60,190 nt of DNA from CALAMD01 sp035301025 (GCA_035301025.1 DATGUV010000021.1:1-60190); one strand, 5' to 3'; shown: positions 43,754 to 53,358, counted from the first letter of the stretch. Program-made: numbers and translations. Notes: generated from the sequence alone by a model not told the origin.

Positions 43754-44890
43754 TTATTCATCTAAGAAATCTTTTAGTTGCTTACTTCTACTCGGATGAC
43801 GTAATTTACGTAATGCTTTCGCTTCAATTTGACGAATGCGTTCACGCGTTACTCCAAATACTTTACCTACTTCTTCTAATGTTCTCGTGCGGCCATCATC
43901 TAAACCAAAACGTAGACGAAGCACATTTTCTTCTCGATCTGTTAATGTGTCTAAAACATCCTCTAATTGTTCCTTTAGTAGTTCATAGGCTGCGTGATCA
44001 GAAGGTGATACTGCTTCTTGATCTTCAATAAAATCTCCTAAATGGGAGTCATCCTCCTCACCGATAGGAGTTTCTAACGACACTGGTTCCTGAGCTATTT
44101 TTAAAATATCTCTAACTTTATCTGGCGTTAAATCCATCTCCTCTCCTATTTCTTCAGGAGTTGGATCTCTTCCTAAATCTTGGAGGAGCTGCCGCTGGAT
44201 GCGGATTAATTTGTTGATTGTTTCAACCATGTGAACTGGAATACGTATGGTACGAGCTTGGTCAGCGATTGCTCGTGTAATTGCTTGGCGAATCCACCAA
44301 GTAGCATACGTACTAAACTTAAAGCCTTTCGTATGGTCAAATTTTTCAACAGCTTTCATCAATCCCATATTTCCTTCTTGGATTAGATCTAAGAAAAGCA
44401 TGCCTCGTCCAACGTATCTTTTAGCGATACTAACGACTAAACGTAAATTCGCTTCTGCTAAGCTTCGTGACGCTTCGTCTTCACCTTCAAGGATACGTTT
44501 GGCAATTTCCACTTCTTCTTCAGCTGTTAATAGATCCACACGTCCTATTTCTTTTAAATACATGCGAACAGGGTCGTTAATTTTAATTCCTAAAGGAACA
44601 CTTAAGTCCCTTGCATTTGCTTTTTCTTTTGCTTTTTCCTTATCAACAGCTGGATCATCCTCAGCTACACCTTCAGTTTCCTCTATGACATCGATGGATT
44701 GTTCTTCTAAGTGATCAAAAAATTCATCCATTTGGTCAGATTCGATTTCAAAACTTGATAATTTTTCAGCAATATCTTCATACGCTAAAAATCCTTGCTT
44801 TTTACCTTTTTCTACCAACTGTTCTTTTACTTGTTCAAGGGATTCATTTGTTTCGTTTGTTAGTTCTTGTTCTGTTTTATTCTCATCCAT
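43754..44890 (-). CDS. sigA: Primary sigma factor SigA (RpoD)
   Basis: The housekeeping sigma-70 factor. The 378-residue protein has an acidic N-terminal region (1.1), region 1.2, region 2 (RYVGRGMLFLDLIQEGNMGLMKAVEKFD and TYATWWIRQAITRAI), region 3, and region 4 with VTRERIRQIEAKALRKLRHPSR. ATG at 44890 follows AAGGAGTGGG. It follows dnaG by 38 bases, the conserved dnaG-sigA operon. Confidence 0.97.
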   Translation of the reverse strand: MDENKTEQELTNETNESLEQVKEQLVEKGKKQGFLAYEDIAEKLSSFEIESDQMDEFFDHLEEQSIDVIEETEGVAEDDPAVDKEKAKEKANARDLSVPLGIKINDPVRMYLKEIGRVDLLTAEEEVEIAKRILEGEDEASRSLAEANLRLVVSIAKRYVGRGMLFLDLIQEGNMGLMKAVEKFDHTKGFKFSTYATWWIRQAITRAIADQARTIRIPVHMVETINKLIRIQRQLLQDLGRDPTPEEIGEEMDLTPDKVRDILKIAQEPVSLETPIGEEDDSHLGDFIEDQEAVSPSDHAAYELLKEQLEDVLDTLTDREENVLRLRFGLDDGRTRTLEEVGKVFGVTRERIRQIEAKALRKLRHPSRSKQLKDFLDE

Positions 44891-44928
44891 GAGTCCCACT
44901 CCTTTCAAGCTACATATAATTAGTTCAT

Positions 44929-46740
44929 TTAAACTTTTTTCAATTGTTTTTGAATTTCTAACATCTTTTGAGCAATTTCAGCGGCTTTAATGGGATCATT
45001 TTGTTGTTCCGCTATTTTTTGTTGCTCTTTATAATCACTCATCTGTTTCATATCATTTGACTCTACTCGTATGATGCGCATATAATCATCAATTTCTTCG
45101 GGTTCGATATGATCAAACAGAGGAATCATTGCTATTTCAATGACAAGTTGTTTTAAATGTTCTTCTGGTAACCTTTCAATAAACAAACTTACATCCGAGT
45201 GATCTTCTGCTTCATAAAATGCATATAAATACGTTACGATTATCTTATGCTCCTCAACATTAAACTCGGTTTTTAATTCACGTTGTACTCTGTGAGCAAT
45301 ATTTGGATCATGTAACATAAGTGCAAGTAATGTTCGTTCTGCATTTTGATATGCAGGCAATAGTCGTTCATTTTTCTTCCAGGAGGTCACGTTAGTAGTA
45401 TATCTTGTCTGTGACGCCTTATCCTGCCTTTGCTCGATTCGACTTACATGTTCTTCTAGTTCAGTCTGAAGTGATTCCATTGATAAATCGTATTCTTTAC
45501 TAATTTCTTGCAAGTGATATTCTCGTTCAATAGAACTATCCAGAGTTGCAATATGCTCAATAATCCTTCGAACATACTGCAAACGGTCACTTTCACTTTG
45601 TAAATTATATTCTTTTTTGATGTAGCGCATATAGAAACTGACAAATGACTGGCTGTTATCAATCATTTGAGATTTAAACGCCTCTGGTCCATACTGTTTA
45701 ATAAACCCATCTGGATCCATATCTGCTGCTAGATTAGATATTTTAATGGAACATCCGCTATTTTGTAATAACATTGCGGCACGATAGCTGGCTTCAAGTC
45801 CAGCTTGATCACCGTCATAACAGATAACAACTGTATCCACATATCTTTTGAGCAGTTGAGCTTGATGTTCTGTCAGAGCTGTTCCTAAAGTAGCAACAAC
45901 ATGTGGACATCCTGCTTCTGTAATGGCAATTGCATCCATCTGTCCCTCACATAAAATAACCTCATTTGTTTTACGCATATGTTTTCGCGCTTCATCAAAA
46001 TTATACAACATTTGACTTTTTTGAAACAAAGGGCTTTCAGAACTATTTAAATATTTTGGGTGTGCACCGGAAATTGTTCGTCCTCCAAATGCAATTACTT
46101 TACCAATATGATTGCGTATTGGAAAAATCACTCTACCTCTAAAAGGGTCAGCTACATCATTACCTTCTCTTTCAGATAGTAACCCCGACGTTACTAATAA
46201 CTGCCTATGAAATCCTTTTTTCTCTAAAAAGGTAGCAGTAAAGTTCGTTTTATTCGGTGCATATCCTAATTGAAATGCATCAATGCTTTCTTCTGAGATA
46301 CCTCTTGCCTTTAAATATGCAAGTCCTTCATCTCCATCTTTTGAATACCTTAAAACATGGTGATATAGTTTTGCTAACCAATCATAGGCGGCTAGTAATT
46401 GAGCATTCTCTTCATTTTCTAGCGTAGACGATTTTTCCTGAATGTTAGGAAGTTCAATTTCGCTCCGCTCCGCTAAAAAAACGAGAGATTCATAGAAAGA
46501 CAACCCTTCAATTTCCATAATGAAGGAAAGTACGTTCCCTCCTTTTTTACAACCGAAACAGTGGTAAATTTGTTTGTCTTCTGCGACAGAAAATGAAGGT
46601 GTGTTTTCTTCATGAAACGGACAAAGTCCAAAGTAATTTTTGCCACGTTTCTTTAATTGAACAAACTCACCAACAACTTCTACGATGTCATTGGACTGTC
46701 TGACACGTTCAATGACTTCTTCAGGGATTCTGTTTGTCAT
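44929..46740 (-). CDS. dnaG: DNA primase
   Basis: Makes RNA primers at replication forks. The 603-residue protein has an N-terminal CHC2 zinc site (C40, H43, C61, C64), a TOPRIM core (NEVILCEGQMDA, VICYDGDQAGLEA), and a helicase-binding C-domain. ATG at 46740 is chosen, with GGTGG at 5 bases; the longer frame upstream encodes a non-family leader of 31 residues. The yqxD gene found beside dnaG in B. subtilis is missing. Confidence 0.95.
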   Translation of the reverse strand: MTNRIPEEVIERVRQSNDIVEVVGEFVQLKKRGKNYFGLCPFHEENTPSFSVAEDKQIYHCFGCKKGGNVLSFIMEIEGLSFYESLVFLAERSEIELPNIQEKSSTLENEENAQLLAAYDWLAKLYHHVLRYSKDGDEGLAYLKARGISEESIDAFQLGYAPNKTNFTATFLEKKGFHRQLLVTSGLLSEREGNDVADPFRGRVIFPIRNHIGKVIAFGGRTISGAHPKYLNSSESPLFQKSQMLYNFDEARKHMRKTNEVILCEGQMDAIAITEAGCPHVVATLGTALTEHQAQLLKRYVDTVVICYDGDQAGLEASYRAAMLLQNSGCSIKISNLAADMDPDGFIKQYGPEAFKSQMIDNSQSFVSFYMRYIKKEYNLQSESDRLQYVRRIIEHIATLDSSIEREYHLQEISKEYDLSMESLQTELEEHVSRIEQRQDKASQTRYTTNVTSWKKNERLLPAYQNAERTLLALMLHDPNIAHRVQRELKTEFNVEEHKIIVTYLYAFYEAEDHSDVSLFIERLPEEHLKQLVIEIAMIPLFDHIEPEEIDDYMRIIRVESNDMKQMSDYKEQQKIAEQQNDPIKAAEIAQKMLEIQKQLKKV

Positions 46741-46881
46741 ATAAACCACCAATTTTCTTTTTCTTAACAATACTCTTCTTGATACAACGCACAAATTCCT
46801 GCATAATTCGACATTAAATGTATATCTTACCATTAAACTTTATAGAATTTAAGAGGCTTGTGTTATTTTTTTATGAAATCG

Positions 46882-46995
46882 ATTGAATTTCATCATTGCT
46901 TATCATTCCTATGGCATTTCAGCATGTGGTTATGAACGTGTTAAAAAAATGGTAAGTTGTAATGATATAGTCGTATTTTTTGAAATTCATTCAAT
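46882..46995 (+). repeat. Possible divergent copy E of the structured intergenic repeat
   Basis: The ends resemble the family (ATTGAATTTCA at 46882-46892; TGAAATTCATTCAAT at 46981-46995) and the length, 114 bp, is the same. An inner pairing CTTATCATT (46899-46907) with AATGGTAAG (46948-46956) exists. The conserved ACCAAAA and TTAACGGAA blocks are not preserved. It lies in the dnaG-yqfL gap (46741-47210), which otherwise holds only the dnaG leader. Confidence 0.35.
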
Positions 46996-47168
46996 TGCAT
47001 AGTATTCTTTTGTATTTATTTCGATACTCCATTCGAATTTCCCTTTATTTACACGGGTTTCTTATGGATTTCGATAAATCAATAAGATTCGTCTTATTCT
47101 TTTGAGTAGGTTTACGCAAGAAATCATTATAACAAAAATACGATAGATAGCTAGTTTTATGCTCACAT

Positions 47169-47212
47169 AAATAAAGAAGCTTTCAGCACAAAGGCAAAAA
47201 GCTTCTTTATTT
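47169..47212 (-). terminator. Terminator after yqfL
   Basis: 15-bp arms (47169-47183 with 47198-47212), a 14-base loop and A/T-rich ends; the right arm overlaps the yqfL stop. Confidence 0.8.
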
Positions 47213-48011
47213 ACTTTTTTCGACATAATTGCAATATCAAATTTGCTGTTTCTTCGACAGCTTTATGCGAAACATCAATGACTTCACAACCGATTTTTTT
47301 AACGAGTTGATCAAAATATTTTAGTTCTTCTTCGATACGTTGCATATTTGCGTAAGATGCTTGATCTCCTAATCCAAGAGATTTTAGGCGCTCTTTTCGA
47401 ATGCTGTTTAATTTCTCTGGATTAATGCGAAGCCCAATACATTTTTTAGGATCTACTTCAAATAGTTCCTCTGGGGGGTCTACTTCAGGAACAATAGGGA
47501 CGTTTGCTACTTTCAATCGTTTATGAGCTAGAAATTGAGATAAAGGTGTTTTTGATGTTCGTGAAACACCAATCAAAACAATATCTGCTCGCTGAATCCC
47601 TCGTGAGTCCCGTCCATCATCATACTTAACAGCGAATTCTATTGCTTCCACCCGTTTAAAATAATCTTCATCCAATTGATGAACAAGACCCGCTTCCAGC
47701 CGCGGCAAGCGACTAAAAGCCCTTTCCATCGATTGGATCATTGGTCCCATAATATCAATAGCTTCAACCCCAGCTTTTTTTGTTTCTTGATTTACATATT
47801 CACGTAAACCAGGATCCACTAGAGTGAACCCAATCATTCCGTTATTTTCCAAGGCGAGCTGAATGGCTTCGTCTATCGTTCCTTCATCTTCTACATAAGG
47901 TATCCTTCTAATGATGTATTCTGTATTATTAAATTGACTGAGGCCAGCTTTAATGACCAGTTCTGCTGTTTCCCCGACAGAGTCTGATAATATGTATACA
48001 TGAGGATTCAT
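47211..48011 (-). CDS. yqfL: Pyruvate, phosphate dikinase regulatory-type kinase/phosphotransferase YqfL
   Basis: A DUF299 enzyme that can phosphorylate and dephosphorylate PEP-producing synthases at threonine. The 266-residue protein has the P-loop-like GVSRTSKTPLS near 148 and the C-terminal RINPEKLNSIRKERLKSLG. ATG at 48011 follows GGGGG. It lies 22 bases downstream of ccpN; in B. subtilis YqfL modulates CcpN activity rather than a dikinase. Confidence 0.9.
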   Translation of the reverse strand: MNPHVYILSDSVGETAELVIKAGLSQFNNTEYIIRRIPYVEDEGTIDEAIQLALENNGMIGFTLVDPGLREYVNQETKKAGVEAIDIMGPMIQSMERAFSRLPRLEAGLVHQLDEDYFKRVEAIEFAVKYDDGRDSRGIQRADIVLIGVSRTSKTPLSQFLAHKRLKVANVPIVPEVDPPEELFEVDPKKCIGLRINPEKLNSIRKERLKSLGLGDQASYANMQRIEEELKYFDQLVKKIGCEVIDVSHKAVEETANLILQLCRKK

Positions 48012-48033
48012 ATCCAATTCCCCCTTTATTTCA

Positions 48034-48663
48034 CTACACTTGTTCGTTCATGGCTAGTTCAACTAATACTCGTGTCATTGTTGTTTTAGTAATTCTACCA
48101 ACAACCTCTAATCCATGTTCAGTATCTTTTACAACAGGTAGCCCGTCAATTTGTTTATTGATTAATTTTTTCGCAGCATCCATTAAAGGATCTTCTCGTC
48201 TACAAACTGTTATGTTTGGCATACGTGTCATAATGATATGAACTGGAATGACTGTTAAGTCTTGATTCCCAATACTAGCTCTCAATAAGTCTTTTCTAGA
48301 TAGCACACCGGTTAAGCATGCATGATTGTCTACAACGAATAATGTACCAACATCTTCTAAAAACATCGTTGAAATAGCATCATATACAGAAGCATCTTCT
48401 TTCATTACAATAGGCACTGCATAATGATCTTTTATTTTGAATTTCTTTATTTTCTCTGTTAGCAACTCAGAGCCCGTTTTTCCAGTATAAAAGTATCCTA
48501 CACGTGGACGTGCATCCAAAAAGCCAGCCATTGTTAAAATGGCTAAATCTGGCCTAAGTGTTGCACGCGTGAGTGCTAATTGGGCTGCAATATTTTCCCC
48601 AGTAATAGGCCCTTCTTTTTTTACAATTTCTACGATTGTTTCTTGTCGCTCTGATAGTTCCAC
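48034..48663 (-). CDS. ccpN: Transcription repressor CcpN
   Basis: A repressor of gluconeogenic genes (gapB, pckA and the small RNA SR1 in B. subtilis). The 209-residue protein has an N-terminal winged helix (ITGENIAAQLALTRATLRPDLAILTMAGFLDARPRVGYFY) and two CBS domains (about 80-200) that sense adenine nucleotides. It starts at GTG with GGCGGTGA upstream and leads the ccpN-yqfL operon. Confidence 0.93.
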   Translation of the reverse strand: MELSERQETIVEIVKKEGPITGENIAAQLALTRATLRPDLAILTMAGFLDARPRVGYFYTGKTGSELLTEKIKKFKIKDHYAVPIVMKEDASVYDAISTMFLEDVGTLFVVDNHACLTGVLSRKDLLRASIGNQDLTVIPVHIIMTRMPNITVCRREDPLMDAAKKLINKQIDGLPVVKDTEHGLEVVGRITKTTMTRVLVELAMNEQV

Positions 48664-48775
48664 TTCTTCACCGCCTACATCAATGTGTCATACTATTATA
48701 TATTTATTATAGACTATATAGGCATAAACACAAAATTATGTCATACTTATTTTTTCCCCCATGGATTTATTGAAG

Positions 48776-48822
48776 AGTGCCAACCCAGCATAGACTCCTG
48801 TAAGTCTTCGTATATTGGCACT
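48776..48822 (-). terminator. Weak hairpin after glyS
   Basis: Outer arms AGTGCCAA and TTGGCACT enclose a second AGACT/AGTCT pairing, giving a two-part stem 32 bases after the glyS stop. No strong T run, so its terminator activity is uncertain. Confidence 0.45.
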
Positions 48823-48853
48823 TTACTTCAACTTAAACCTATGACCTTTTAAT

Positions 48854-50923
48854 TTAAAACGTCTGTTTCCATTCAATTTTATCAATATGTGCATATGAAC
48901 GAATAATTTTTGCCAATTCAAATAAGAGTGCTAAACGATTTGCGCGAACTCGTTCATCATCAGTCATAACCATATTATGTTCAAAGAACTCCTCAATTGG
49001 TTGAGCTAAAGTGGATAGAGATTCTAATCCTTTTTTAGCATCGAAATGGTTTTCCGCTTCTGCAAAATTCTCGCGTACGGTTACATACCGATCATACAAC
49101 GTTCGCTCAGAGTCGGTTTCAAATAAATTTGTTTGAATCGGTCCTTCTTTTGCCTGCTTTTCAATGTTCAATACTCTTGTAAATGCTTCTTGTACTTTTT
49201 TGTACGAATGGTCATTACGCATGTTAAACAATTCTTTCGCTTTTTCTAATCGATACGAAAACACACCAATATCGTTGAATAATACAGACTCTATGATATC
49301 TTGTTCAATTCCCAGTTCATGCATAACATAAGAGGCTCTTCTGCGAATAAACTCTTTTAGATCAGAAATATTTGTCGTTATTTCGATTCCTTGAGCAGTT
49401 AACAAATCCTGAACAATTTGAATAAACGTTTCTACAGGAACTTTCCAATCGTTTGCATAAAGAATGCGGAGAACACCAATTGCTTGTCTTCTAAGTCCAT
49501 ACGGATCCCTTGACCCTGTTGGCATTAAACCTACAGATATACAACCAACAATTGTATCTAACTTATCCGCAACACTTACAATAGATCCTACTTCCGTGGT
49601 TGGTAAGTCTCCTGCAGCATGAAGTGGTAAATAGTGCTCGCGTATGCCAACAGCTACCTCTTCTTTTTCATGCGCTAGACGGGCATATTTTTCCCCCATT
49701 ACCCCTTGTAGTTCTGGGAATTCATTGACCATCAATGTTGGTAAGTCGAATTTACAAATAGACGCTGTTCGACGAATATCATGTAATGTAGAATCATCTA
49801 CACCAATTTCTTCAGCGATTTGTTCAGCAATCTTTTCCACACGGGAAACCTTTTCATAAACTGTTCCTAATTTTTCTTGAAATACAATTGATTGTAACTG
49901 CTCGCTATATTCATCAATTGTTTTCTTTTGGTCTTCATGATAGAAGAACTCCCCGTCAGATAAACGAGCTTGGAGTACCTTCTCGTTTCCTGCTACTACT
50001 TGATCGATGGACTGGTTGTCACCGTTGCGAACTCCAATGAAATAAGGTACTAATTTTCCATCCTTCTCTACAGGAAAATATCTTTGGTGTTCTTGCATAG
50101 ATGTCGTTAATACTTCAGATGGAAGTTCTAAAAAAGATTCCTCATAGGTTCCTACAAAAACTGTTGGATATTCAACTAAATGCACAACTTCACTTAATAA
50201 AGAATCTTCTACAATGACGTGAAAACCTTGTTTCTCTTCAATAGCTTGAATGCCTTCCTGAATAAGTGTTGCTCGTATTTCAGGATGGACAATAACATAA
50301 CGCTCATGTAGAACCTGTTCATATTCGGATGGATCATTTAAGGTAGCATGGGTTCCCAAAAAGCGATGACCACGAGTTTCATTAGACGTGTTTACACCTG
50401 CTATGGAAAAAGGAATGACATCTTCTCCATATAAGGCAACAAGCCAACGTATCGGTCTTGCAAACGTAAAGGATTCTGCTCCCCATTTCATTTGTTGCGG
50501 AAACGGAAGAGAAGTAATCACTTCTTTAAATGTTGGAAGTAATTCTTCTGTCTTCTTTCCTTCTGTTACTTTTTCAACAAATATATATGTTGTTCCCTTT
50601 TGCTCTTTTATATATATATCATCAACTGTTTTCCCTTGGCCCTTTGTAAATCCAATAGCTGCTTTTGTCCATTCTTCCTCTTGTTTGGCGATGGATAATG
50701 CAGGTCCTCTGATTTCTTCTTCAATAGTCGTCTGTTCAGCTGCAACGCCTTCAATACGTACGGCTACTCTACGTGGAGTTGAAAAGGATTCTATCTGATC
50801 ATAAGTAATGCGCATATCCTTAAACCAAGTTGCCGTTTTATGAAGAAACTGCTCTTGGGCAGACGGAATAAATCGTGCTGGCAATTCTTCTACACCAATT
50901 TCAAATAAAATAGATTTCTTCAC
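48854..50923 (-). CDS. glyS: Glycyl-tRNA synthetase beta subunit
   Basis: Beta chain of the alpha2-beta2 glycyl-tRNA synthetase; it binds tRNA-Gly. The 689-residue protein begins KSILFEIGVEELPARFIPSA, with the family pattern RTASICKFDLPTLMVNEFPELQGVMG near 385 and a C-terminal anticodon-binding helical domain. Its ATG overlaps the glyQ stop by 4 bases. Under the glyQS T-box. Confidence 0.97.
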   Translation of the reverse strand: MKKSILFEIGVEELPARFIPSAQEQFLHKTATWFKDMRITYDQIESFSTPRRVAVRIEGVAAEQTTIEEEIRGPALSIAKQEEEWTKAAIGFTKGQGKTVDDIYIKEQKGTTYIFVEKVTEGKKTEELLPTFKEVITSLPFPQQMKWGAESFTFARPIRWLVALYGEDVIPFSIAGVNTSNETRGHRFLGTHATLNDPSEYEQVLHERYVIVHPEIRATLIQEGIQAIEEKQGFHVIVEDSLLSEVVHLVEYPTVFVGTYEESFLELPSEVLTTSMQEHQRYFPVEKDGKLVPYFIGVRNGDNQSIDQVVAGNEKVLQARLSDGEFFYHEDQKKTIDEYSEQLQSIVFQEKLGTVYEKVSRVEKIAEQIAEEIGVDDSTLHDIRRTASICKFDLPTLMVNEFPELQGVMGEKYARLAHEKEEVAVGIREHYLPLHAAGDLPTTEVGSIVSVADKLDTIVGCISVGLMPTGSRDPYGLRRQAIGVLRILYANDWKVPVETFIQIVQDLLTAQGIEITTNISDLKEFIRRRASYVMHELGIEQDIIESVLFNDIGVFSYRLEKAKELFNMRNDHSYKKVQEAFTRVLNIEKQAKEGPIQTNLFETDSERTLYDRYVTVRENFAEAENHFDAKKGLESLSTLAQPIEEFFEHNMVMTDDERVRANRLALLFELAKIIRSYAHIDKIEWKQTF

Positions 50924-51801
50924 TGATTGTCCTCCCCTTTCAACATTGGGAAACCTAACCGTTCACGTTCTTCCACATATTTTTTAGCAATGAGGCGGGC
51001 TAAATTTCGAACTCTTTGAATATATCCAGTTCGCTCCGTTACTGAGATAACACCTTTGGCATCAAGTAAATTAAAAGTATGTGAGCATTTTAGTACATAA
51101 TCGTATGCTGGAAATACAAGTCCTTTTTCCACCGTTGCCTCTGCTTCTTGCTCATATAATGTAAACAATTCAAATAACATATGTGTATTTGATGTTTCAA
51201 AAGCATAAGTGGAATGCTCAAATTCAGGCTGTAAGAAAATGTCTGATACTGTGACACCATCTGTCCACTCTAATTCAAACACATTATCTTTTTGCTGGAT
51301 ATAGGATGCAAGACGCTCGATCCCATAGGTTAATTCAACAGAAACAGGACTTGCTTCAAGCCCTCCAATTTGTTGGAAGTACGTGAATTGAGTAATTTCC
51401 ATTCCATCAAGCCACACTTCCCACCCTAAACCAGCTGCACCAAGTGTTGGATTTTCCCAGTTGTCTTCCACAAAGCGAATGTCATGCTTTAATGGGTCTA
51501 TTCCTAATTGTTTCAATGATTCAATATATAAGTCTTGAATATTGTCTGGTGAAGGCTTCATTACGACTTGAAATTGATGATGTTGATACAATCGGTTTGG
51601 GTTTTTACCATATCTTCCATCATCTGGTCTACGTGAAGGTTCTACGTAAGCCACATTCCAAGGTTCTGGCCCTAAGCTGCGCAACAATGTCATTGGCGAC
51701 ATTGTTCCTGCTCCCTTTTCCACATCATAAGCCTGCATTAAAATACAACCGTGTTCAGACCAATATGATTGTAATGTTAAAATCATTTGTTGTATGTTCA
51801 T
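50920..51801 (-). CDS. glyQ: Glycyl-tRNA synthetase alpha subunit
   Basis: Catalytic chain that activates glycine. The 293-residue protein starts MNIQQMILTLQSYWSEHGC, with EPSRRPDDGRYGKNPNR near 58, FVEDNWENPTLGAAGLGWEVW and TYFQQIGG class II motifs. ATG at 51801 follows GGAGGG; the longer frame upstream is leader RNA that forms the T-box terminator. Confidence 0.97.
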   Translation of the reverse strand: MNIQQMILTLQSYWSEHGCILMQAYDVEKGAGTMSPMTLLRSLGPEPWNVAYVEPSRRPDDGRYGKNPNRLYQHHQFQVVMKPSPDNIQDLYIESLKQLGIDPLKHDIRFVEDNWENPTLGAAGLGWEVWLDGMEITQFTYFQQIGGLEASPVSVELTYGIERLASYIQQKDNVFELEWTDGVTVSDIFLQPEFEHSTYAFETSNTHMLFELFTLYEQEAEATVEKGLVFPAYDYVLKCSHTFNLLDAKGVISVTERTGYIQRVRNLARLIAKKYVEERERLGFPMLKGEDNQ

Positions 51802-51814
51802 TATTTTCCCTCCA

Positions 51815-52030
51815 AAACAAAATAAACTCATCCCTATGCCTCTATCTTGAGACATAGGGACGAGTTCGTATTCCCGCGGTTCCACCCTATTTGCTTAGTT
51901 ATATAAGCCACTTTATATGTATTTCGCTCCCGAGTACCATCCCTTTCATCCTTATCCAGCTCTCACCACCCTGGATTCGCTTTTATGTCGTATGAAGGTT
52001 TTTCTCGTTCCTAGCGTTTATGATTTATTT
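51815..52030 (-). promoter_or_regulatory. Glycine T-box riboswitch of glyQS
   Basis: On the minus strand the T-box sequence AGGGTGGAACCGCGGG (51874-51889) is present and complementary to the tRNA 3' end. It is preceded by a Stem I region (about 51920-52010) containing AATCCAGGGTGGTGAGAGC. A terminator hairpin follows: arms GAACTCGTCCCTATG and CATAGGGATGAGTTT, then TATTTTG (51818-51867). A GGT within GGGATGGTACTC is a candidate glycine specifier codon. Compact, as expected for glyQS-type T-boxes. Confidence 0.93.
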
Positions 52031-52061
52031 TATCATACATGAATCGTTCATGAATCGTCAA

Positions 52062-52820
52062 CTAATTTTCTCCAGTTAAGGCATCTAGTTGTTTAATAAA
52101 CCTTTTTGTTTTAATTGGATAACTTCCATAAGAATCATAATAATGATCTAGCAACATTCTCAATAATTCTTTATTTTTTTGCTTTAATGAGATATTCCCA
52201 ATTTGCTCAATACTTACTTGTTGAAAAGCATGTAAAATGTGAGCAAGTTTACCTTGGAGCATAATAGATTGCTCATCTACATGACTACATGTATTACACA
52301 ACACTCCACCTTCTCGAATCGAAAATGAAAAAGGTAGTTGTGTTGAGCCACAACGTACACAGCGATTTAGGACTGGAGAAAAACCCCCAACTTCATACAA
52401 TTTTAATTCATACATCATTGCCGGAATCACGTACTCGTCCCGTTCTGCAATCCATTGTAACGTGTGAAACAATTCGTTGTAGATATCCGGTAATGGTTGT
52501 TTGTTTTCCGTAAGTGTATCGGTTAATTCTAGTACATATGAAGCGTAAGCATTTTTCTCAATATCTTCCCGTATTTGTCGCATGGAGTGAACAATTGAAG
52601 CTTGTTGAATCGTTCCTAATCCTTTTCCTTTACTTACATAGACTAGAAACTCACCATAGACGAACGGCTGCGTTGTTGCAGCCATTCGACTTTTAGGTTT
52701 TTTTACCCCCCGTGCTAACGCGGTAAACTTTCCTAATTTATCACTAAAAATCGTAATGATTTTATGTGTTTCTTTATAATCTTGCGTTTTAATTACGACA
52801 CCTTGTAATTTTTCTAACAC
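52062..52820 (-). CDS. recO: DNA repair protein RecO
   Basis: Loads RecA on single-stranded DNA with RecF and RecR and anneals SSB-coated strands. The 252-residue protein has an N-terminal OB-fold (GVVIKTQDYKETHKIITIFS), a helical core and a zinc site formed by CVRC near 155 and CNTC near 178. GTG start with GGAAGG 8 bases upstream. yqzL precedes it by 18 bases. Confidence 0.95.
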   Translation of the reverse strand: MLEKLQGVVIKTQDYKETHKIITIFSDKLGKFTALARGVKKPKSRMAATTQPFVYGEFLVYVSKGKGLGTIQQASIVHSMRQIREDIEKNAYASYVLELTDTLTENKQPLPDIYNELFHTLQWIAERDEYVIPAMMYELKLYEVGGFSPVLNRCVRCGSTQLPFSFSIREGGVLCNTCSHVDEQSIMLQGKLAHILHAFQQVSIEQIGNISLKQKNKELLRMLLDHYYDSYGSYPIKTKRFIKQLDALTGEN

Positions 52821-52838
52821 CCGTATCGCCTTCCTAAT

Positions 52839-52991
52839 TTAATACATTTGCACATTAACAGAAGCCTTATTTGTCTCATCTTTCACATGATCTTTTGGGT
52901 GACTGTCTTCATCTATTTCTAATTCTTTTAACAATAAATAGGCTTCAATGTTCCCTGTTTCACAAAACATTTTCCAAGTTAAGTCAATCAC
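52839..52991 (-). CDS. yqzL: YqzL family small protein
   Basis: A 50-residue protein, GTG start at 52991 with AAAGGTGGGG upstream. The first 25 residues (MIDLTWKMFCETGNIEAYLLLKELE) match the YqzL family consensus from memory; the acidic tail is variable. It lies between era and recO as in B. subtilis. An upstream in-frame ATG (53024) would add residues unlike the family. Confidence 0.85.
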   Translation of the reverse strand: MIDLTWKMFCETGNIEAYLLLKELEIDEDSHPKDHVKDETNKASVNVQMY

Positions 52992-53087
52992 AAGAAACCC
53001 CACCTTTCTCTTCGTTAAAATCATCTTGTACGTATAGAATGACCTGCAGCATTAAAATCATTAGTATAAAAATTTTCCAAGTAAGTG

Positions 53088-53203
53088 AATGAATTTCATA
53101 ATGACCAAAATCAGCTCTGTCACTACAACGTGTAGTTTCGAAAGCTCCAACGGAACTACATGTTGTAGTGAAATGGCATAAAATACGTATTATGAAATTC
53201 ACT
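53088..53203 (+). repeat. Structured intergenic repeat, copy F (first of a tandem pair)
   Basis: The best-preserved copy. Outer arms AATGAATTTCATAAT (53088-53102) and ATTATGAAATTCACT (53189-53203) pair at 14 of 15 positions. ATGACCAAAA follows the left arm, GCATAAAATACGTAT precedes the right. The inner stem is 17 bp: CACTACAACGTGTAGTT (53121-53137) with AACTACATGTTGTAGTG (53154-53170), one G-T pair. The 16-base loop ends CAACGG. It lies between era and yqzL. Confidence 0.88.
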
Positions 53204-53205
53204 AA

Positions 53206-53321
53206 AGTGCATTTCATAATTACCAAAATTAGCTATTTCAATACAATATATCGTTTCAAACGACTTAACGGAACTTCAAATTGTATTGGCTTAGCATAAA
53301 ATAGATATGATGAAATTCATT
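53206..53321 (+). repeat. Structured intergenic repeat, copy G (second of a tandem pair)
   Basis: A 116-bp copy two bases after copy F, same orientation. Outer arms GCATTTCATAAT and ATGATGAAATTC; block ATTACCAAAATTAGCT. Inner stem pairs CAATACAAT (53239-53247) with ATTGTATTG (53280-53288), plus GTT with AAC next to the loop CGACTTAACGG. Its inner stem shares little sequence with copy F. Confidence 0.85.
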
Positions 53322-53358
53322 AAAGGAACGAATCATGTGTTAACAATTACTCTTCTTA

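Noticed and set aside
52992..53358. Small coding genes in the era-yqzL gap
   Set aside because: Short open frames here coincide with repeats F and G and lack ribosome binding sites; the structured repeats account for the sequence.
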